Positions 49,292 through 57,093 of a DNA stretch of 61,089 nucleotides are shown here, one piece after another (the stretch's first letter is position 1; the number at the start of each line of letters is the position of its first letter). The position numbers were made by a program, and so were the translations under genes. The notes beneath the pieces are model-generated. The model saw nothing but the letters and a program-made list of their open reading frames with translations, ran no database searches and was not told the origin of the DNA. The stretch is taken from positions 1 to 61,089 of the forward strand of contig CBDUXP010000020.1 in NCBI GenBank assembly GCA_965371225.1. Direction: 5' to 3'. This stretch comes from CBDUXP01 sp965371225 [NCBI: uncultured bacterium] (GTDB lineage Bacteria > Abyssobacteria > SURF-5 > CBDUXP01).

Positions 49292-51631
49292 GTGCCATCT
49301 GACTCGGCTGTCGCCGCCCGGCGCCGGTGGGCCCAAATCGGGCTTTTCGTCTTCCTGGTCGGCCTCTTCAGCCTGGGTCGCTGGTATCTGCGTGCTCGTC
49401 CGCCGGCCGGGGAGCCTCCTGCCACCCCCACCGAGACTCGGGGCCCGACCATGGTCGAGCGCCTCGCCGCCATCGCGGCGGACGCAGACCCCTCGCGGAA
49501 TGTGTTTCTCAATAGCCGGCGGGCCGACCGGCTCGCGGCGCAGCTCGCCCTGGTAGCGGATCGGGCCCAAGTCTTGGATGTGTGGATCGCTTACGGCGAG
49601 GAACTGCTGCTGGCGGGTCGGAGTGTCGAGGCCATCCGCGAGCTGGAAAAGATTCAGCGGCTCGCCGCCCAGCAGCCGCAATTCTTCCGGCCCGGCTTCA
49701 CCGCATTGCTCCGCGAACTCCTGGCCGTGGCCTACCTGCGCCTCGGCGAGCAGGAGAACTGTGTGGCGCTGCACAATGCGGACGCGTGCCTTCTGCCCAT
49801 TGCCGGTGACGGTGTCCACCGCGAACAGCGCGGCTCCCGCGCCGCGATCGAGGTCTATCGCGCCATACTCGATGATGATCCGGAGGATCTGGGGGCCCGG
49901 TGGCTGTTGAACCTGGCCATGATGACCATCGGCGCCTACCCCGACGGCGTGCCGGCGGCGCATCGCATCCCTCCCGCGGCGTTCGCTTCGGACGCCGTCG
50001 TGCCGCGATTCATCAACGTGGCGCCTGCCGCAGGCGTGGCGCAGATCGGCCTGTCCGGCGGCGCGATTATGGAGGACTTTAACGGGGACGACTGGCTGGA
50101 CCTGATGGCGTCGAGCTGGGGCCCCGGCGACCAGCTCCGGTACTTTCAGAACAATGGCGACGGGACCTTTACCGACCGGACGGCGGCGGCCGGGCTCACG
50201 GGGCAGATCGGCGGCCTCAATCTTTGCCACGCAGATTATGACAATGACGGGGATGCGGACGTGCTGGTGCTGCGCGGCGCATGGCTCGGCGCCGCCGGCC
50301 GGCACCCCAATTCCCTCCTGCGCAACCGCGGGGATGGCACGTTCGAGGACGTGACGGCCGCCGCGGGGCTGCTGAGTTTCCGCCCCACGCAGACCGCCGC
50401 GTGGGGGGACTACGACAACGACGGGTGGCTCGACCTATACGTGGGCATCGAAGCGGGAGACCGCATGGACTTCTTCACGGGTAAGGAACGCGAGGCGGGA
50501 CCGGGACCAATTTCACCTGTGCCGACGGCCGCGTGCGAACTCTTCCACAACAACGGCGACGGCACGTTCACTGAGGTCGCCGCCGCCGCGGGGGTTGCGA
50601 ACGTGGGTTTCGTCAAGGGCGTCGCGTGGGGCGATTACAACAACGACGGCCGCGTGGACCTGTACTTGTCGCGCTTAGGGGAACCAAACGTGCTGTATCG
50701 CAATGACGGACCGCGGGACGGCGGCTGGGCGTTCACGGACGTGGCGGCTGCCGCCGGCGTGGACGGCGCCCTGCTGACTTTCCCCACCTGGTTTTGGGAT
50801 TTCGACAATGATGGCTGGCTGGACCTGTTCGTCGGCGGCTACGGGGCGACGGGGCCGCACGACATCGCCGCGCTCTACCTGAACCTGCCCAGTGATGCCG
50901 CGCCCTCGCGCATGTTCCGCAACCGGGGTGATGGCACGTTTGCGGACGTGACTGAGCAGACGGGAGCCGGGCGGGCGATCCTCGTGATGGGCGCGAATTA
51001 TGGCGACCTCGACAACGACGGCTACCTGGACTGGTACGTCGGCAACGGCGCGCCGAACCTCGCGATGCTCCTGCCCAACCGCATGTTTCGCAATGCGGAC
51101 GGGACGCGGTTCGAGGACGTCACCACCGCCGGCGGTTTCGGCCACATCCAGAAAGGCCACGGCATCGCCTTCGGGGACATGGACAACGATGGCGACCAGG
51201 ATATTTTCGAGGTCATGGGGGGCGCGTACTCTGGCGATGTGTATCCCAACGCCCTGTTCCGCAATCCCGGCACCGATCACCACTGGCTGACCCTCCGGCT
51301 GGAAGGCGTCGAATCGAATCGGCGCGGTGTCGGCGCCCGTCTCCGCATTCGCGTTGCCACCGGCGCCGCCGAGCGCGACATCTACCGCACGGTCGGCACC
51401 GGAGGCAGCTTCGGCGCGTCCAGCCTGCAACAGGAGATTGGGCTGGGGGCGGCCACTGGCGTGCGGTTCATCGAGGTGACCTGGCCCGCGTCCGGCCTGG
51501 TGCAGCGCTTTGAGGACGTCTCCATGGATCAGTGCCTGCTCATCCGCGAAGGCGCCGCCGCGGCCCTCCCGGTCCGCCTACCGCAGCTCCCGGCGCCCAC
51601 GAGCTTGCCGGCGTCCGAGGGTAGCGGGTGA
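49292..51631 (+). CDS. Membrane-anchored FG-GAP/VCBS repeat protein with UnbV/ASPIC domain
   Basis: The 779-residue protein has an N-terminal transmembrane anchor (residues 14-33, QIGLFVFLVGLFSLGRWYL), a helical TPR-like segment (about 60-220), then seven FG-GAP/VCBS calcium-binding repeats with D-x-D/N-x-D-G motifs (DFNGDDWLDL, DYDNDGDADV, DYDNDGWLDLYV, DYNNDGRVDLYL, DFDNDGWLDLFV, DLDNDGYLDWYV, DMDNDGDQDIFE), and a C-terminal ASPIC/UnbV domain (HHWLTLRLEGVESNRRGVGARLRI). Such proteins are exported beta-propellers in many uncultured phyla, with no firm function. GTG start chosen because the preceding 77 in-frame residues lack any domain and cover the likely promoter. Confidence 0.85.
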   Translation: MPSDSAVAARRRWAQIGLFVFLVGLFSLGRWYLRARPPAGEPPATPTETRGPTMVERLAAIAADADPSRNVFLNSRRADRLAAQLALVADRAQVLDVWIAYGEELLLAGRSVEAIRELEKIQRLAAQQPQFFRPGFTALLRELLAVAYLRLGEQENCVALHNADACLLPIAGDGVHREQRGSRAAIEVYRAILDDDPEDLGARWLLNLAMMTIGAYPDGVPAAHRIPPAAFASDAVVPRFINVAPAAGVAQIGLSGGAIMEDFNGDDWLDLMASSWGPGDQLRYFQNNGDGTFTDRTAAAGLTGQIGGLNLCHADYDNDGDADVLVLRGAWLGAAGRHPNSLLRNRGDGTFEDVTAAAGLLSFRPTQTAAWGDYDNDGWLDLYVGIEAGDRMDFFTGKEREAGPGPISPVPTAACELFHNNGDGTFTEVAAAAGVANVGFVKGVAWGDYNNDGRVDLYLSRLGEPNVLYRNDGPRDGGWAFTDVAAAAGVDGALLTFPTWFWDFDNDGWLDLFVGGYGATGPHDIAALYLNLPSDAAPSRMFRNRGDGTFADVTEQTGAGRAILVMGANYGDLDNDGYLDWYVGNGAPNLAMLLPNRMFRNADGTRFEDVTTAGGFGHIQKGHGIAFGDMDNDGDQDIFEVMGGAYSGDVYPNALFRNPGTDHHWLTLRLEGVESNRRGVGARLRIRVATGAAERDIYRTVGTGGSFGASSLQQEIGLGAATGVRFIEVTWPASGLVQRFEDVSMDQCLLIREGAAAALPVRLPQLPAPTSLPASEGSG

Positions 51632-51953
51632 CGGCGTTTTGTCACACACAGAAGGTAGCGCGCAGGCCCTACCCATAGCGCTGTGTTGGCTGATTTGTCA
51701 CATAGCGACCCACATCAAGGGCTTGCAGTAACAGCAGTTTTTATAGTATTCTTATAATGTAAGACACGGTGCTGTAGCCCCCGTGCTTAGCTACCGGGTA
51801 TATCCCGGGCGGACGAGATCGGCCGTGGGGCTGGCCCCCTGGGAGAGATTGGGTGGCCACCCCGAGCGCACCCCTGAGGCGCGCGTGCGAGACGGCCCGC
51901 CCGCCCGCGGCCGGATATGGGCTAAGAGGGGAGACAGTCCCGGGGAGGACGAC
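51632..51953 (+). promoter_or_regulatory. AT-rich promoter region and structured leader before the zinc-ribbon gene
   Basis: No gene is seen here. A perfect -10 TATAAT lies at 51753-51758 in an AT-rich tract; no -35 at the right distance. A 9-bp direct repeat TTTGTCACA (51638-51646 and 51694-51702) precedes it. From about 51765 a leader of about 190 nt has several dyads: GTAGC / GCTAC near 51775-51795, CCGGG / CCCGG around 51797-51811, GGGGCTGGCCCC and GGGTGGCCACCC. GGGGAGG lies about 6 nt before the ATG. Confidence 0.5.
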
Positions 51954-53306
51954 ATGATGATTTGTCGCGCTTGCGGAGCGGATATTGCACCTGGGGCACC
52001 GGTCTGCGGGATATGCCAAGTCCCCGTGCTAGACCCGCAACGACCGCCTTCCGAGTTTGATACACAGGAGCCCGGAGACGATGACATTGCCTCCGCATTC
52101 GCCGAGGCGATGACGGAAGCGGCGGCCGATCCGCCGGAGCCGGCTGCGGCCCTGGACGCCCTCCTGGCGTCGGCTCCCCCTGAGACGCCCGTGCCCCCCC
52201 CGCTCCCCGCTGTGCCGGAACCCCTCGCGCCGCCCGCGATGCAGGAACCCGCCGTTCCGCCCGTGACATCTGTGGCGTCGGAATCCGCTGCGCGGCCCGT
52301 GCCGGAACCGGCCGCCTCGCCCCCGCCACCTGTGGCATCGGAATTCGCGGCGGCATCGGCTGCGCCCCCCGCGCCAGAGCCGACCGAAGTCACCGCTGAG
52401 CCACCCGTAGCAGCGCCGCCGGCCACCGAAGGGGGCATGACGAAAGAACACCATTGCCTCGTGTGCGGCGCCGAGCTGGAGCCCGATGCCCGCAAGTGCG
52501 ATTCGTGCGGGACGCCGGTGCCCGATTACGCGAAGCCCATGATGGAGACCGTGACGATGGAGGGGCACACCGGCACGAGCCGCCTGGCCCTCTGGTCGGC
52601 GGCCCTCGTCGGACTCGGTTTCTGCATTCCTCTGGCTCCGTTCGCCGGCATCCCCGTGGGTGTCTTTGCCATGCGCCAGATCGAGGACAGTGAAGATCGC
52701 CTGGGTGGCCGGGGCATCGCCATGTTCGGCATGTTCGGGGGTGGCCTGTTCGGTGCGCTGCAACTGTTTCTCATCCTGGCCATCTTGGCCCCCGCCATGT
52801 TCGGTGGAGTGTCCCTGTTGGCGGGGCTCGCCGGCAGTGGCGAGGACGTAGGGATGCAGGCCATCAAGCGACTGTACGAGGCGGAGGCCATTGCGCGCTT
52901 CTCCGTGGCGGTTGACGCAGACGAGGACGGGTTGGGCGAATTCTGTTCCATGGCGCGCCTGGGCGAAGGCACGATGCCCTACCTGCGGAAAGATTTTGCC
53001 GACGGATCGATCGGCGGATACTGGCTCCAGGTCGTGCTGCCCCAAGGCACGGATGCCCGCGAGCTGGACTGGTGGGGAATCGCGCAGCCGCAATCCGCCC
53101 GCCGAGGATGGCGCACCATCGTGGTGGATTCCCGCGGGGTGATCCGGGTTAAGAATACCGAGGGTGCACCACCGAACCTGGCCGACCTCGGCTCCTGGGA
53201 CGCCGTGGACATGGTCATGTCCCGGTACGACGTGGACGCACAGGCGGCGCAGGCCGAGATCGCCCGCATGCAGTACCACCAACTCCACGGCCAGCAGAAC
53301 CCGTAA
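51954..53306 (+). CDS. Zinc-ribbon membrane protein with unrecognised C-terminal domain (450 aa)
   Basis: Layout: an N-terminal zinc ribbon (MMICRACGAD ... CGICQ), a long acidic/Pro-Ala-rich linker (about 35-160), a second zinc ribbon (CLVCGAEL ... CDSCG, near 167-184), two hydrophobic helices (about 205-232 and 258-292), and a C-terminal domain of about 150 residues. That domain has DADEDGLGEF and LPQGTDARELDWWG motifs, which recur in the protein at 55903 (DQDGDGKGEY, LPRGVNSRERVWWA). The helix hairpin resembles DUF4190. Inferred topology: zinc ribbons in the cytoplasm, with the C-terminal domain on one side of the membrane. Unrecognised; possibly a sensor. Confidence 0.8.
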   Translation: MMICRACGADIAPGAPVCGICQVPVLDPQRPPSEFDTQEPGDDDIASAFAEAMTEAAADPPEPAAALDALLASAPPETPVPPPLPAVPEPLAPPAMQEPAVPPVTSVASESAARPVPEPAASPPPPVASEFAAASAAPPAPEPTEVTAEPPVAAPPATEGGMTKEHHCLVCGAELEPDARKCDSCGTPVPDYAKPMMETVTMEGHTGTSRLALWSAALVGLGFCIPLAPFAGIPVGVFAMRQIEDSEDRLGGRGIAMFGMFGGGLFGALQLFLILAILAPAMFGGVSLLAGLAGSGEDVGMQAIKRLYEAEAIARFSVAVDADEDGLGEFCSMARLGEGTMPYLRKDFADGSIGGYWLQVVLPQGTDARELDWWGIAQPQSARRGWRTIVVDSRGVIRVKNTEGAPPNLADLGSWDAVDMVMSRYDVDAQAAQAEIARMQYHQLHGQQNP

Positions 53307-53354
53307 CCGGGTCCTCCGATTCGATCCCGTTAGGTCTCGCCGGTCGGCCACCAC

Positions 53355-53918
53355 ATGGAATGTCCCTCCTGCCACGGCGAAGTGGCCGACACCCTGGCGC
53401 GCTGCCACTTCTGCGGCGCGTCGCTCGCGGCCGAAGCCGCGCGGCATGTTCACGGCGGGGCGGAACCGGCTGACGCGGCACCGCTTGACCAATTCGTGGA
53501 CGTGCACCCGGGCGTGGCGCACGGGGCGCGGCGCAATCCCGCCCCCGCGAACGGCGGCGTAGCCGCCCTGCCGGCCATGTCCCGAACCGCCATCGCACGA
53601 CCCGGGCGCGGGGCGTACCCGCAGCAGCTGCCGGGGACGGGTATGGCCTTGGCAAGCCTGATCAGCAGCATCATCGGGGCGCTGTTGCTCCTCAGTTGCT
53701 TCGGCGCCGTGCTGAGCCCCATTCCGCTGGTGTTGGGGGTCATCCTCGGTATCGGCGCGATCCGGCAGCTACCCCCCAGCGCCCATCGCAGCTCTCGCGC
53801 TCAGGCCCAGTTCGGCCTGTGGATCGGCATCATCGGCTCGGTGATCGTCGCGTTCTTCTTTGCCATGGTCGTGCTCGGCTTCATGCTTGAGATGATGGAG
53901 GCGGCCCCGGCCGCCTGA
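53355..53918 (+). CDS. Small zinc-ribbon plus two-helix (DUF4190-like) protein
   Basis: The 187-residue protein starts with a zinc ribbon (C3, C6, C17, C20 in MECPSCHGEV ... CHFCG), a flexible linker, and two membrane helices (about 96-122 LASLISSIIGALLLLSCFG region and 150-178 FGLWIGIIGSVIVAFFFAM). It lies 48 bp after the larger zinc-ribbon protein and shares the ribbon-linker-hairpin layout, without the C-terminal domain. Likely cotranscribed with it. Function unknown. Confidence 0.78.
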   Translation: MECPSCHGEVADTLARCHFCGASLAAEAARHVHGGAEPADAAPLDQFVDVHPGVAHGARRNPAPANGGVAALPAMSRTAIARPGRGAYPQQLPGTGMALASLISSIIGALLLLSCFGAVLSPIPLVLGVILGIGAIRQLPPSAHRSSRAQAQFGLWIGIIGSVIVAFFFAMVVLGFMLEMMEAAPAA

Positions 53919-53927
53919 CCGCTCCGT

Positions 53928-55058
53928 TCACAACCCCTCCCCCCGCAGGAGTGCCCGCGCCACGATGAGGCGCTGGATCTCACTCGTGCCGTCCCACAGG
54001 CGGCCGAGCCGCGCCTCCCGGTAGCAGCGATTCACCGGATGGGCGGGGTCCAGTGCCGCCGCGCCCATGAGTTGCACCCCCAGGTCGGCGACCCGATCGT
54101 TCATTTCCGAACAGAACAGCTTGCAGGCGGACGATTCGAGCGTGATGCGCTGCCCCGCGTCCAACGCAGCCGCACACTGGCGCACCAGGGCGCGCGCGGC
54201 GGCAATCTCCGTCCCCATATCGGCCAGCGCCGCGTGCGCCCACTCGCCGTCCGCCACCATGCCGGTCCCCACTGCGGTGGTGCACGCCTCCAGCACCGTC
54301 TGGGCGGCGCCGACCGCCACGGCGGCGATGAGCTTGAGGCGGCCCCCGTCCAACCCCTGCATGGCCAGGATAAATCCCTGCCCCTCCGGCCCCAGGCGGT
54401 GCGAGGCGGGCACACGACAGTCCTCGAACACCACGTCGCCCACCGGCATGCCGTCCAGCCCGAGCTTCGGGTGCGGGCCCTCCACCCGCAGACCCGGCCG
54501 GTCCGCGGCCACGAGGAACGCGGTCACGCCGTGCACGCCCGCCGCGGGATCCGTTTTGGCGAACACCTGGTACAGGTCCGCGGCGCCCGCGAAACTAATG
54601 AGGTGCTTGCGGCCGTTGAGCACGTACTCATCGCCGTCCTGCTGGGCGCTGGTGCGGATCGCCGCGGCATCGCTGCCCGCCCCCGGTTCCGTGAGAGTGA
54701 AGGCGATGCGGGTGTGGCCAGTGAGCATGCGGGCCACGTACCGCTCCACCAGCGCCAGCAACCCGGGGTCCTCCGTGGCGCGCCCTACCCACCCCGCGTT
54801 CGGGCCGGCCCACCGCACCAGCGCCTGGGGCCCGTGGCAGAGGTCCTCAATGACGGCGCAGGACTCCACGGCGCTGAGGCCGAGGCCGCCCCACCGCTCC
54901 GGAATCTCCATGCCGAACAGGCCCAGCCCGGCCATGTGGGCGCGCAGGGGTTCCGGCAACCGGTCCGTGGCGTAGAGTTCCGCCTCGTGCTGCGGGACCA
55001 CGTGGGACACGAAGTGACGCACGGCGCCACGCAACGCCACGAACGGTTCCCGGTCCAT
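53928..55058 (-). CDS. Acyl-CoA dehydrogenase family protein
   Basis: The 376-residue FAD enzyme would oxidise acyl-CoA at alpha-beta. It has the N-terminal helical domain (AELYATDRLPEPLRAHMAGLGLFG in part), AFTLTEPGAGSDAAA, the FAD-binding GLDGGRLKLIAAVAVGAAQ region, and LFCSEMNDRVADLGVQLMGAAAL. The C-terminal motif reads LWDGTSEIQRLIVARALL: the position of the catalytic base, usually Glu in YEGT, is Asp here. Aspartate occurs in some diverged members, so activity or specificity may differ. ATG start; 12 bp from convergent neighbour. The gene may be cotranscribed with the phasin-like gene, but a strong terminator separates them. Confidence 0.88.
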   Translation of the reverse strand: MDREPFVALRGAVRHFVSHVVPQHEAELYATDRLPEPLRAHMAGLGLFGMEIPERWGGLGLSAVESCAVIEDLCHGPQALVRWAGPNAGWVGRATEDPGLLALVERYVARMLTGHTRIAFTLTEPGAGSDAAAIRTSAQQDGDEYVLNGRKHLISFAGAADLYQVFAKTDPAAGVHGVTAFLVAADRPGLRVEGPHPKLGLDGMPVGDVVFEDCRVPASHRLGPEGQGFILAMQGLDGGRLKLIAAVAVGAAQTVLEACTTAVGTGMVADGEWAHAALADMGTEIAAARALVRQCAAALDAGQRITLESSACKLFCSEMNDRVADLGVQLMGAAALDPAHPVNRCYREARLGRLWDGTSEIQRLIVARALLRGEGL

Positions 55059-55109
55059 GCGCCCAGTCTATCCGCCGGCGACCGGAGCGGGCGGCCGCCA
55101 CCGGGACAC

Positions 55110-55159
55110 AAAAAGAGGGCAGCGGCGCCAGAGGGGGGGAGGGGACGGGCGCCGCTGCC
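55110..55159 (-). terminator. Strong rho-independent terminator after the phasin-like gene
   Basis: A perfect 12-bp stem GGCAGCGGCGCC / GGCGCCGCTGCC, with an 18-nt loop, is followed on the minus strand by CTC and five T residues. It lies between the phasin-like gene and the acyl-CoA dehydrogenase start. Confidence 0.8.
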
Positions 55160-55215
55160 GGGGGATTCACGCGATACCGACGAGGCCGATACCGCGGAGG
55201 GGGACTGTTCTGCCG

Positions 55216-55647
55216 CTAGGCAACCTTTCGAGCGATCGCGTCAACTTTCTTCTCGAGGCTCACGATGTCCGTATGGCTCGGGATCTCCAGCGCATTGAGG
55301 AACCGGTCGGCGAAGCCGCCGTTCTTCTTCTGCGGGGCTTTCTTCGCCTTCGCCGTCTGCCGGCGCACCGGCTTCGCGTTCCCGTTCCGCCGTTTGCTGA
55401 TTTCCTTCCGGGCGCGGGTCTCCAGCTTCTCGCCGCGCTTGAGGGATTCCTCCACGAAATCCTGCACGGCTTCGGTCGCCAGCGCGATGGCGCCCACGGC
55501 GATCCAGAGGGGCCGCTGCAGGGTGCGGGCATCCACGGAAGGCGCGGTGGTCTTGCGAGTGCCCTTCCGGCTGGACTTGCGCGCGCGGGTGGAGGACTTG
55601 GTCTTCGGACCGGACTTGGACTTGCGGCTAACCGTGTTGGTAGGCAT
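55216..55647 (-). CDS. Phasin-like protein (polyhydroxyalkanoate granule-associated family)
   Basis: The 143-residue protein has a Lys/Arg-rich N-terminus (SRKSKSGPKTKSSTRARKSS), a hydrophobic-amphipathic helix (LWIAVGAIALATEAVQDFVEESLKRGE in part), a KETR-type basic segment and a C-terminal helix with IPSHTDIVSLEKKVDAIARKV. The GEKLETRA and IPSHTDIxxLEKKV pattern matches phasins of the PhaF/PhaI type, which coat PHA granules and tie them to DNA through basic repeats. AAGGA precedes the ATG. It has a promoter, an operator-like dyad and its own terminator. A PHA synthase is not in the window, so the role is by family. Confidence 0.7.
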   Translation of the reverse strand: MPTNTVSRKSKSGPKTKSSTRARKSSRKGTRKTTAPSVDARTLQRPLWIAVGAIALATEAVQDFVEESLKRGEKLETRARKEISKRRNGNAKPVRRQTAKAKKAPQKKNGGFADRFLNALEIPSHTDIVSLEKKVDAIARKVA

Positions 55648-55712
55648 GGGGAGTTCCTTGGCTTGAAATACGTCGGGGTTCGAGGGAGGGGTTGCTCATG
55701 CGTGTTCGGTGG

Positions 55713-55727
55713 TGACGCATCGCGTCA
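55713..55727 (-). promoter_or_regulatory. Palindromic operator candidate near the phasin-like gene start site
   Basis: TGACGC-ATC-GCGTCA is a perfect 6-bp inverted repeat directly downstream of the predicted transcription start (about 55729) of the phasin-like gene. Partial copies of the half-site TGACGC/GCGTCA recur within 75 bp (around 55748-55755 and 55789-55796), overlapping the promoter. Confidence 0.6.
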
Positions 55728-55735
55728 ACACCCCC

Positions 55736-55764
55736 AATATAACACGGTGCGTCATAATCGTCAA
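55736..55764 (-). promoter_or_regulatory. Strong promoter of the phasin-like gene
   Basis: On the minus strand -35 TTGACG and -10 TATATT (5/6 each) are separated by exactly 17 bp. Transcription would start near 55729, giving a leader of about 80 nt that contains the palindrome. Confidence 0.75.
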
Positions 55765-55843
55765 GCGAAAAATGCCGCACCGCGTCAGAAACCTGTCAAG
55801 ATCCTATAAGCCTTTGCGTTCCAGCACTTTCCGGCTCTGAATC

Positions 55844-55872
55844 TTGCACGAGCCCCATGCCCAGAGTATACT
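55844..55872 (+). promoter_or_regulatory. Promoter candidate of the 370-aa zinc-ribbon gene
   Basis: A -10 TATACT (5/6) lies 17 bp after TTGCAC (3/6). The start site would be about 25 nt before the ATG. It is divergent from the phasin-like promoter 80 bp away. Confidence 0.5.
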
Positions 55873-55902
55873 ATTATCAGCAGAAGAGGCAGATTTATCG
55901 AT

Positions 55903-57015
55903 ATGAGTGAAGCGCCAATGTGTCCCGATTGCGGTATTCCCGTCAGCCCGGACGCGCCGTCATGCCCGCGGTGCGGTTTGCGCATCCCCAGCTCCGGGGC
56001 GGCCGCCCCCAAGGCGGAGCCCGCCGCCCCGGATCCACCGCCCAGCCGCGGGGGGGGCGTCACCGTGGCGCCCACCATGTCCGATGATTACGAACCGGAC
56101 GATGAAGCGGACGCCGACGGCGGCGCCGGGGAGAACGACGGCCCGCAATACCAGGCCCCGGAAGGGCCGGGCAGCGGGATCAAGATTCTTCGCGATGGGA
56201 ACTCCGGCGGTACACGGGCGGGCAGTTCCCCGCCCCCGCCGCGCGAAGCGCAGCAGGGGGCCGGCGGCCAGGGCGCCGGGTCGAAGCGGCCCTCCTCGCA
56301 GCACAAGGCCCCGGCCAACCGCCGGTCCTCGGCCAAGCGCCAGTCCGCGCTGTCGGCCCGGGGGTCCAGCCGATGGGCGACGGCCGGCCTCATCACGGGT
56401 CTCCTGGGCTTCGTGCCGATCTTTTCGCCGCTCGCGCTCCTCTTCGGTGGGCTCGCCGTGCGCGAAATTAAGCAGGCCCAGGGTGCCATGACGGGCATGG
56501 GCCGCGCGGCATTCGCGTTGATCGCCGGTGGACTCTGGACGCTGGCGTGGGGTGGAGTGGTGGTCGCGCTCGGTACCACGGACTTTGCCGGCCTGTGGAC
56601 GAAGGTGCAGTTGGTGATGAACATTGCCGTACTGGAGCAGTTGCCCCAGGCGCAGGAGACATTCCGCACGTCCCGTTATGCCGACCAGGATGGGGACGGG
56701 AAGGGGGAGTACGGGTCCGGGGCGCAACTCTCCTCCGCGCTCGACGAGATCGACCTTTCGGCCCTGGAAAATGGCGCGCTGGGGTGGAAACTGGTGATCG
56801 TGCTTCCCCGCGGCGTGAACAGCCGCGAACGGGTCTGGTGGGCCTTCATGAAACCCGTCGGCGACTCAGCCGGCCAGCCGTGGCTGTACATCGACGAGAC
56901 GAAGATCCTTCGGCGCGGGGACAACGTCACGCGCAAACCCTCGCGGCGCCTGGCGAAAAAATGGCCCGCCACCTCTGTGGATTCGTTCGTCGAAGAGCTA
57001 TTCAACGAGAGCTAG
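55903..57015 (+). CDS. Zinc-ribbon membrane protein with unrecognised C-terminal domain (370 aa)
   Basis: The 370-residue protein has a zinc ribbon (C7, C10, C21, C24 in MCPDCGIPV ... CPRCG), an acidic then Gly/Pro-rich linker (about 30-155), two hydrophobic helices (about 158-190 and 200-225), and a C-terminal domain of about 130 residues. Motifs DQDGDGKGEYGS and LPRGVNSRERVWWAF align with those of the 450-residue protein (51954), so the two are paralogues. DUF4190-like helices sit before the domain. It lies between the phasin-like gene (divergent) and a GNAT gene. I do not recognise the domain; a pseudopilin-like globular fold is one possibility because DxDGxGE loops occur there. Confidence 0.8.
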   Translation: MSEAPMCPDCGIPVSPDAPSCPRCGLRIPSSGAAAPKAEPAAPDPPPSRGGGVTVAPTMSDDYEPDDEADADGGAGENDGPQYQAPEGPGSGIKILRDGNSGGTRAGSSPPPPREAQQGAGGQGAGSKRPSSQHKAPANRRSSAKRQSALSARGSSRWATAGLITGLLGFVPIFSPLALLFGGLAVREIKQAQGAMTGMGRAAFALIAGGLWTLAWGGVVVALGTTDFAGLWTKVQLVMNIAVLEQLPQAQETFRTSRYADQDGDGKGEYGSGAQLSSALDEIDLSALENGALGWKLVIVLPRGVNSRERVWWAFMKPVGDSAGQPWLYIDETKILRRGDNVTRKPSRRLAKKWPATSVDSFVEELFNES

Positions 57016-57081
57016 AGCCGAGTCCTCCCGCTCGCAGTCCCGCCACCTCGTCGAGCCGCCGGCGCGGCCACAGCCATCGGA

Positions 57082-57087
57082 TACCGT
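57082..57087 (+). promoter_or_regulatory. -10-like TACCGT just upstream of the GNAT gene (leaderless candidate)
   Basis: TACCGT ends 7 nt before the GTG, and no Shine-Dalgarno is present. The same hexamer at the same spacing precedes the FG-GAP gene at 49292, within a shared TACCGTAGC context. Confidence 0.35.
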
Positions 57088-57093
57088 AGCCGC

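Noticed and set aside
51741-52019. 92-codon minus-strand open frame around the AT-rich promoter
   Set aside because: It overlaps the start of the well-supported 450-aa gene and the promoter region; residues look random.
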